Assembly (NCBI GenBank): GCA_036443405.1
Contig: JAZFYD010000104.1
Span: 1-35,654 of the forward strand
Direction of reading: 5' to 3'
DNA from: JAZFYD01 sp036443405
Lineage (GTDB): Bacteria; Planctomycetota; PLA2
Length of the DNA stretch: 35,654 bases
A program made the translations under genes and the position numbers. The notes under the pieces were generated by a model, which was not told the DNA's origin, searched no databases, and worked only from the letters and a program-made list of their open reading frames with translations. Numbering within the stretch: the first letter of the stretch is position 1; each line of letters starts with the position of its first letter. Shown one piece after another: positions 32,850-35,654 of this stretch.

Positions 32850-33791
32850 CTATCTGGGGACGAGCGACTGCCTGTAATTCTGGACGCCCTTGAGGTGGTT
32901 TTTCTCCAAGTCGTCGAACTTCGCCAGCTGGGACGGGCGCAGCACCTCGCGGATCTGGCGGCCCGTCTCCTCGAAGATCTCGGCGTCGGCTTCGCGCCGG
33001 AGCGGCCGCAAAAACACGTTCGGGATGGCGCCCTGGAGGTTTTTCTGCACCGCGGCGTAGCGGCTGTCGACGATCTTGGCCACGATCCGTTCCTGGTCCA
33101 GATCCAGATCGAGTTCCACGCGCAGCGACGTGACCTCGTTGGCGACGACGTTGCTGCGCACAAACTCACCGACTTCTTTTTCGAATCGGACGTAGATCTT
33201 GCGTTGGTCCTCGTTCAGTCCCTCGCTGATCACCGCGCGTCCTTCCGTCGTCATCGCTTCCATCGCCGCGTATCCGTCGTCGACGGACAGATCGCCGTTC
33301 GTGATGTCCGCCGTCACCTGCATCATCGCCGTGACCGAGACTTCCATTTGCGAACGCAGCGCGGCGGTCTGCTCCTCGTTGAGCTTGGCTTCGCTGATGA
33401 AGCGCTTGAAGAAATTGTCGATGTAACCCACCGACATGCGCACGGTCATGTCCGGCCAGCGCGCGCCTCCGACGATGCGGCCGTTCGGAAGGCGTGAGCC
33501 GGTGACAGGGCCAGCGGCGATCGCGCCCTCCAGCGGCGGCAGCCCGAGTTGCTTCCGATGGTTCGCGAGAAGACGGCGGGTGGCTTCGTGTTCGCGTTGA
33601 AGTTCGACGAGGCGTTTGCTCTGGTCCGCGAGCGAGCGTCGCGCGAGTTCCAGCGCTTGTGTGTCGCGGGCCGCACCGATGTTGGCGCGCGGAGACGACG
33701 CTCGCGTCGCGTCCGGGTCGGCGTTCAGCACGATCGCGAGCAGATAACCGCCCGCGAGCCCCAGCAGGAATCCGACCAGCGACTGCCTCAT
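32850..33791 (-). CDS. Membrane-anchored coiled-coil protein, CpxP/LTXXQ-like
   Basis: Protein of 313 residues with one N-terminal membrane helix (LVGFLLGLAGGYLLAIVL), a coiled-coil stretch (~40-85, ARRSLADQSKRLVELQREHEATRR), and a helical, probably periplasmic region holding LTxxQ-like words: SEAKLNEEQTAALRSQ, SEGLNEDQRKIY and LRPSQLAKFDDLE. LTxxQ repeats mark CpxP/Spy-type envelope-stress proteins, which fits a place under an ECF sigma factor, although resemblance is loose. Shine-Dalgarno AGGAGAG (33795-33801) precedes the ATG. Confidence 0.6.
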   Translation of the reverse strand: MRQSLVGFLLGLAGGYLLAIVLNADPDATRASSPRANIGAARDTQALELARRSLADQSKRLVELQREHEATRRLLANHRKQLGLPPLEGAIAAGPVTGSRLPNGRIVGGARWPDMTVRMSVGYIDNFFKRFISEAKLNEEQTAALRSQMEVSVTAMMQVTADITNGDLSVDDGYAAMEAMTTEGRAVISEGLNEDQRKIYVRFEKEVGEFVRSNVVANEVTSLRVELDLDLDQERIVAKIVDSRYAAVQKNLQGAIPNVFLRPLRREADAEIFEETGRQIREVLRPSQLAKFDDLEKNHLKGVQNYRQSLVPR

Positions 33792-33831
33792 CGACTCTCC
33801 TCGCGAACGCGTTCCGGGACTCTGTTCGACC

Positions 33832-34173
33832 CTACCCGGTGTTGGTCGGCTCGGGCGCCGCCTCCAAGACCGCGGCCGTGCCGTACGCGACGATTTCCGC
33901 CGCGCCGGACATCACCTCGGCCGTGCCGAATCGTACTCCGACAACGGCGTTGGCGCCCATCTTGGCCGCTTGCTCCGCCATGCGGTCCAGCGCCTGTTCG
34001 CGCGCTTCGGCGATCATCTTCGTGTACTCGACGATCTCGCCGCCGACGACGCCGCGCATCCAGGCCACGAGCGAGCGCCCGGCGTGGCGCGCACGCACCG
34101 TTGATCCGCTTGCGATGCCCAAAACGGCCTGCGTTTTTCGTCCGGGGATCTCATACGTCGTCGAGAAGATCAT
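33832..34173 (-). CDS. YbjQ/UPF0145-family protein
   Basis: Small protein of 113 residues. It shows the UPF0145 hallmarks: STTYEIPGR near the start, GIASGSTVRARHAG, an ALDRMAEQAAKMGANAVVGVRF block and an ending AAEIVAYGTAAVL. Family structures are pentameric; the proposed heavy-metal-binding role is not proven. The start is decided by a very strong Shine-Dalgarno AAGGAGGT, and the ATG overlaps the anti-sigma stop (ATGA), so it is made with the sigma/anti-sigma pair. Confidence 0.88.
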   Translation of the reverse strand: MIFSTTYEIPGRKTQAVLGIASGSTVRARHAGRSLVAWMRGVVGGEIVEYTKMIAEAREQALDRMAEQAAKMGANAVVGVRFGTAEVMSGAAEIVAYGTAAVLEAAPEPTNTG

Positions 34174-34607
34174 CGGTGGACCTCCTTGGTGTAGCGGTCG
34201 TGGGGGAGCACGCGCCGGCGCTCGCGCCAAACGCTCCAGAGCAGCGCCAGGAGGCCCAGCCCGGCAACCGCGGTCGCGACCTTCACGCCCCAGTGCACAT
34301 CGGGGTTGGCCAGGAACAGAATCACCCCGGCGAGGAAGAGCACGGCGCACCCGATGAGCAGCAGCGCCCAGCCGGTGTGCCGTTCGAGGCGGTTGTAGAC
34401 ACTCGACCAGTACGCATCGAGTTCGGCGTCGGTGCGTTGGTCCACGGTGAAGCCGGCGGTGAGTTCTTTCAACTCGAGCATGGATTCGTGTTCCACGCGC
34501 AGTTCGGGGTTGGACTGCAGGGCCGACTCGACCTCCGCGCGTTCCTTGTCGCCGAGCTCGCCGTCGATGTAACCCATCAGGAGGATGTTGAGGCGTTCTT
34601 CACTCAC
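34170..34607 (-). CDS. Putative anti-sigma factor, two membrane helices
   Basis: Protein of 145 residues. The N-terminal ~50 residues (LNILLMGYIDGELGDKERAEVESAL...NPELRVEHESMLELKEL) follow the helical plan of anti-sigma domains ('L..YLDGELs..E...ve..l..np') but lack the zinc-binding H-x3-C-x2-C. Two helices follow (GWALLLIGCAVLFLAGVILFL and VATAVAGLGLLALLWSVW), leaving a short tail. Position directly after the sigma gene (gap 4 bases) is the main support. GTG start. Confidence 0.72.
   Translation of the reverse strand: MSEERLNILLMGYIDGELGDKERAEVESALQSNPELRVEHESMLELKELTAGFTVDQRTDAELDAYWSSVYNRLERHTGWALLLIGCAVLFLAGVILFLANPDVHWGVKVATAVAGLGLLALLWSVWRERRRVLPHDRYTKEVHR
34180..34187 (-). promoter_or_regulatory. 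Strong Shine-Dalgarno for the YbjQ-type gene
   Basis: AAGGAGGT on the minus strand, six bases before ATG 34173, inside the anti-sigma gene. It is the best ribosome-binding site in the window. Confidence 0.8.
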
Positions 34608-34611
34608 GGCA

Positions 34612-35202
34612 TCACCTGTCCAGGATGGCGCCCAGCTCGCGCTTGAGTGCCTGCCGCGCGGCCCAAAGCCGCGACATGACCGTGCCCACCGGAATCTCCA
34701 GACACGCTGCGATTTCCTTGTAGGCCAACTCCTCGAAGTGCGCGAGCATCAGGATCTCGCGGTGTTTGTCGTTGACGCGCGAAAGCGCTACGTCGATCTG
34801 CGCACGCAACTCGCCGTGCTCGGCGCGCCGACCGGGATTCGCGGGCGGCCCCTCGACCGGCGGCGAGTTCTCGGTGTCGATGCTGAAGACGACCCCTCTG
34901 CGTTTTCGTTTGCGCAGCGCGGTCAGACAGCAGTTCTTCAAGATGCGGTAGAACCATGGGAAAAACGGTTGGCTCAGGTCAAAGCGGTGAATAGCGCGGA
35001 AGGCTCGGACAAACGCCTCTTGGGAAATGTCCTCCGCCTGCGCGTAGTCGCGAAGGATGCTGCGGGCGAGTCCCATCGCGCGTCCGGTGTAGCAGCGAAC
35101 GAGATGCTCGAACGCATCCCGGTCGCCGTTTTGGCATGCGGCAATCGCCCGAGTTTCCTCTTCGGGTGACAAAACATGCGGCTCACTACCGGGGGCTGCC
35201 AT
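34612..35202 (-). CDS. ECF-type RNA polymerase sigma factor
   Basis: Sigma-70 family, ECF group, 196 residues from ATG 35202. Region 2 (about 28-100) has DAFEHLVRCYTGRAMGLA and AEDISQEAFVRAFRAIHRF; region 4 (about 135-190) has VNDKHREILMLAHFEELAYKEIAACLEIPVGTVMSRLWAARQALKREL, a standard -35 reading helix-turn-helix. A linker rich in Pro/Gly/Arg joins them. The open frame continues upstream to 35622 but overlaps the zinc-ribbon gene and lacks sigma homology. It probably drives its own cluster under stress, restrained by the next gene. Confidence 0.93.
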   Translation of the reverse strand: MAAPGSEPHVLSPEEETRAIAACQNGDRDAFEHLVRCYTGRAMGLARSILRDYAQAEDISQEAFVRAFRAIHRFDLSQPFFPWFYRILKNCCLTALRKRKRRGVVFSIDTENSPPVEGPPANPGRRAEHGELRAQIDVALSRVNDKHREILMLAHFEELAYKEIAACLEIPVGTVMSRLWAARQALKRELGAILDR

Positions 35203-35216
35203 GCGAATTCGGCGCA

Positions 35217-35222
35217 AATCTA
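35217..35222 (-). promoter_or_regulatory. TAGATT box upstream of sigma factor
   Basis: TGTAGATT on the minus strand carries TAGATT with an upstream TG, 14 bases before ATG 35202. Candidate -10 with a short leader of about 7 bases. Confidence 0.35.
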
Positions 35223-35284
35223 CAACAGATCGCCGCTTTGCGAAGGACGCCGTAACGTGTTGAGACGATGGTGGTTGGGACCCA

Positions 35285-35569
35285 TCAGAAGAGCATCCAC
35301 AGCAAACCGACCAGGCTCGCCGCCCCGACCAGCACCAAAACCAGGGCCACCTGGTAGGACCATGACCCGTGCCGACCATCAGGGCGCGGCGGCCCGAGCC
35401 CCTCATCCGCCAGAAAGTCGCCATAGTCGTCGTCGTCCATCGCCTCGGGGAGAGCGATCCCATCCGACGGCTCCTCGGGTTTCCAGCCGGTTTCGGCGTC
35501 CGAGCCGCAGTGGGGGCAGGCGGGTTTCCCGGGCGGAACGCCGCCCCCGCAATAAGTGCAAATGGGCAT
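35285..35569 (-). CDS. Small zinc-ribbon protein with C-terminal membrane helix
   Basis: Protein of 94 residues. Cys4-x2-Cys7 (CTYC) and Cys18-x2-Cys21 (CPHC) form a zinc ribbon at the N-terminus, an acidic linker (PEAMDDDDYGDFLADE) follows, and the C-terminus is one membrane helix (VALVLVLVGAASLVGLLWML). The tail-anchored shape suggests a ribbon held at the membrane on the cytoplasmic side. Function unknown. ATG 35569 was chosen because the ribbon begins at residue 4; the longer frame to 35635 reads through a hairpin. Confidence 0.75.
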   Translation of the reverse strand: MPICTYCGGGVPPGKPACPHCGSDAETGWKPEEPSDGIALPEAMDDDDYGDFLADEGLGPPRPDGRHGSWSYQVALVLVLVGAASLVGLLWMLF

Positions 35570-35591
35570 GGGTGCGGAGCGCAGCGTAGCA

Positions 35592-35619
35592 GCCCTCGGC
35601 CTAGGCCAAGGCCGAGGGC
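35592..35619. other. Perfect 11-bp hairpin upstream of the zinc-ribbon gene
   Basis: GCCCTCGGCCT (35592-35602) and AGGCCGAGGGC (35609-35619) pair perfectly around AGGCCA. Such a stable stem could terminate a minus-strand transcript entering from the right, or be a dispersed palindrome. No T-run. The remaining bases to the window end hold no recognised gene. Confidence 0.55.
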
Positions 35620-35654
35620 CACCTTGGAACTCCAACCACCCCCGTTTTCGAGGT

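Overview
The window reads as chromosomal DNA from a GC-rich, Gram-negative bacterium, most likely an uncultured member of Planctomycetota or a neighbouring deep phylum. This is inferred from the mix of genes: heptose-core LPS enzymes, a multiheme c-type cytochrome fused to HEAT/TPR repeats, many exported proteins of no known function, separate PyrB and PyrI aspartate transcarbamoylase subunits, and few Shine-Dalgarno sequences. There are no rRNA or tRNA genes, no phage or transposase genes and no CRISPR array.

Layout. 1-5505 (+): an LPS-core operon (WaaP-type kinase, cut by the window edge; WaaG-like and second glycosyltransferases; WaaF-type heptosyltransferase; genes overlapping by 16-19 bases), then a Skp/OmpH-like chaperone and an orphan MoxR ATPase. 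5506-6332: a gene-free stretch with two near-identical ~290-bp repeat units, each a large imperfect palindrome, then a structured hairpin. 6333-7298 (+): receiver-GGDEF protein. 7306-10100 (-): secreted M28 peptidase and pyrB-pyrI. 10161-12085 (+): small lipoprotein and a flippase-like membrane protein. 12094-16230 (-): secreted esterase, then truD, a ParA-type ATPase and a small alpha/beta hydrolase as one operon. 16316-18517 (+): octaheme cytochrome. 18561-25253 (-): gyrA followed by three exported proteins built from repeated 'PxGW' modules. 25430-27801 (+): a degenerate C45-like protein, a fourth PxGW protein and an acyl carrier protein. 28014-29288 (-): FabF-type ketoacyl synthase. 29338-30414 (+): glycosyltransferase. 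30432-35569 (-): zinc-ribbon membrane protein, ECF sigma factor, anti-sigma factor, YbjQ-type protein, a coiled-coil membrane protein, a thioredoxin-like protein lacking its first active-site cysteine, and a membrane-anchored beta-helix protein.

How they fit together. Much of the window concerns the envelope: LPS core assembly, outer-membrane protein chaperoning, lipid export, exported hydrolases, electron transfer and a sigma/anti-sigma pair heading a run of exported proteins. Housekeeping genes (pyrBI, truD, gyrA, parA-like) are interspersed.

Two patterns stand out. First, nine genes, nearly all at the head of a transcription unit, carry a TANNNT hexamer ending 6-9 bases before the start codon, the arrangement expected of leaderless mRNAs; genes inside operons instead use overlaps or Shine-Dalgarno sites. 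Second, four exported proteins around gyrA share a two- or three-module plan that looks like a PsbP/DUF1795-type fold and may be a poorly described family.
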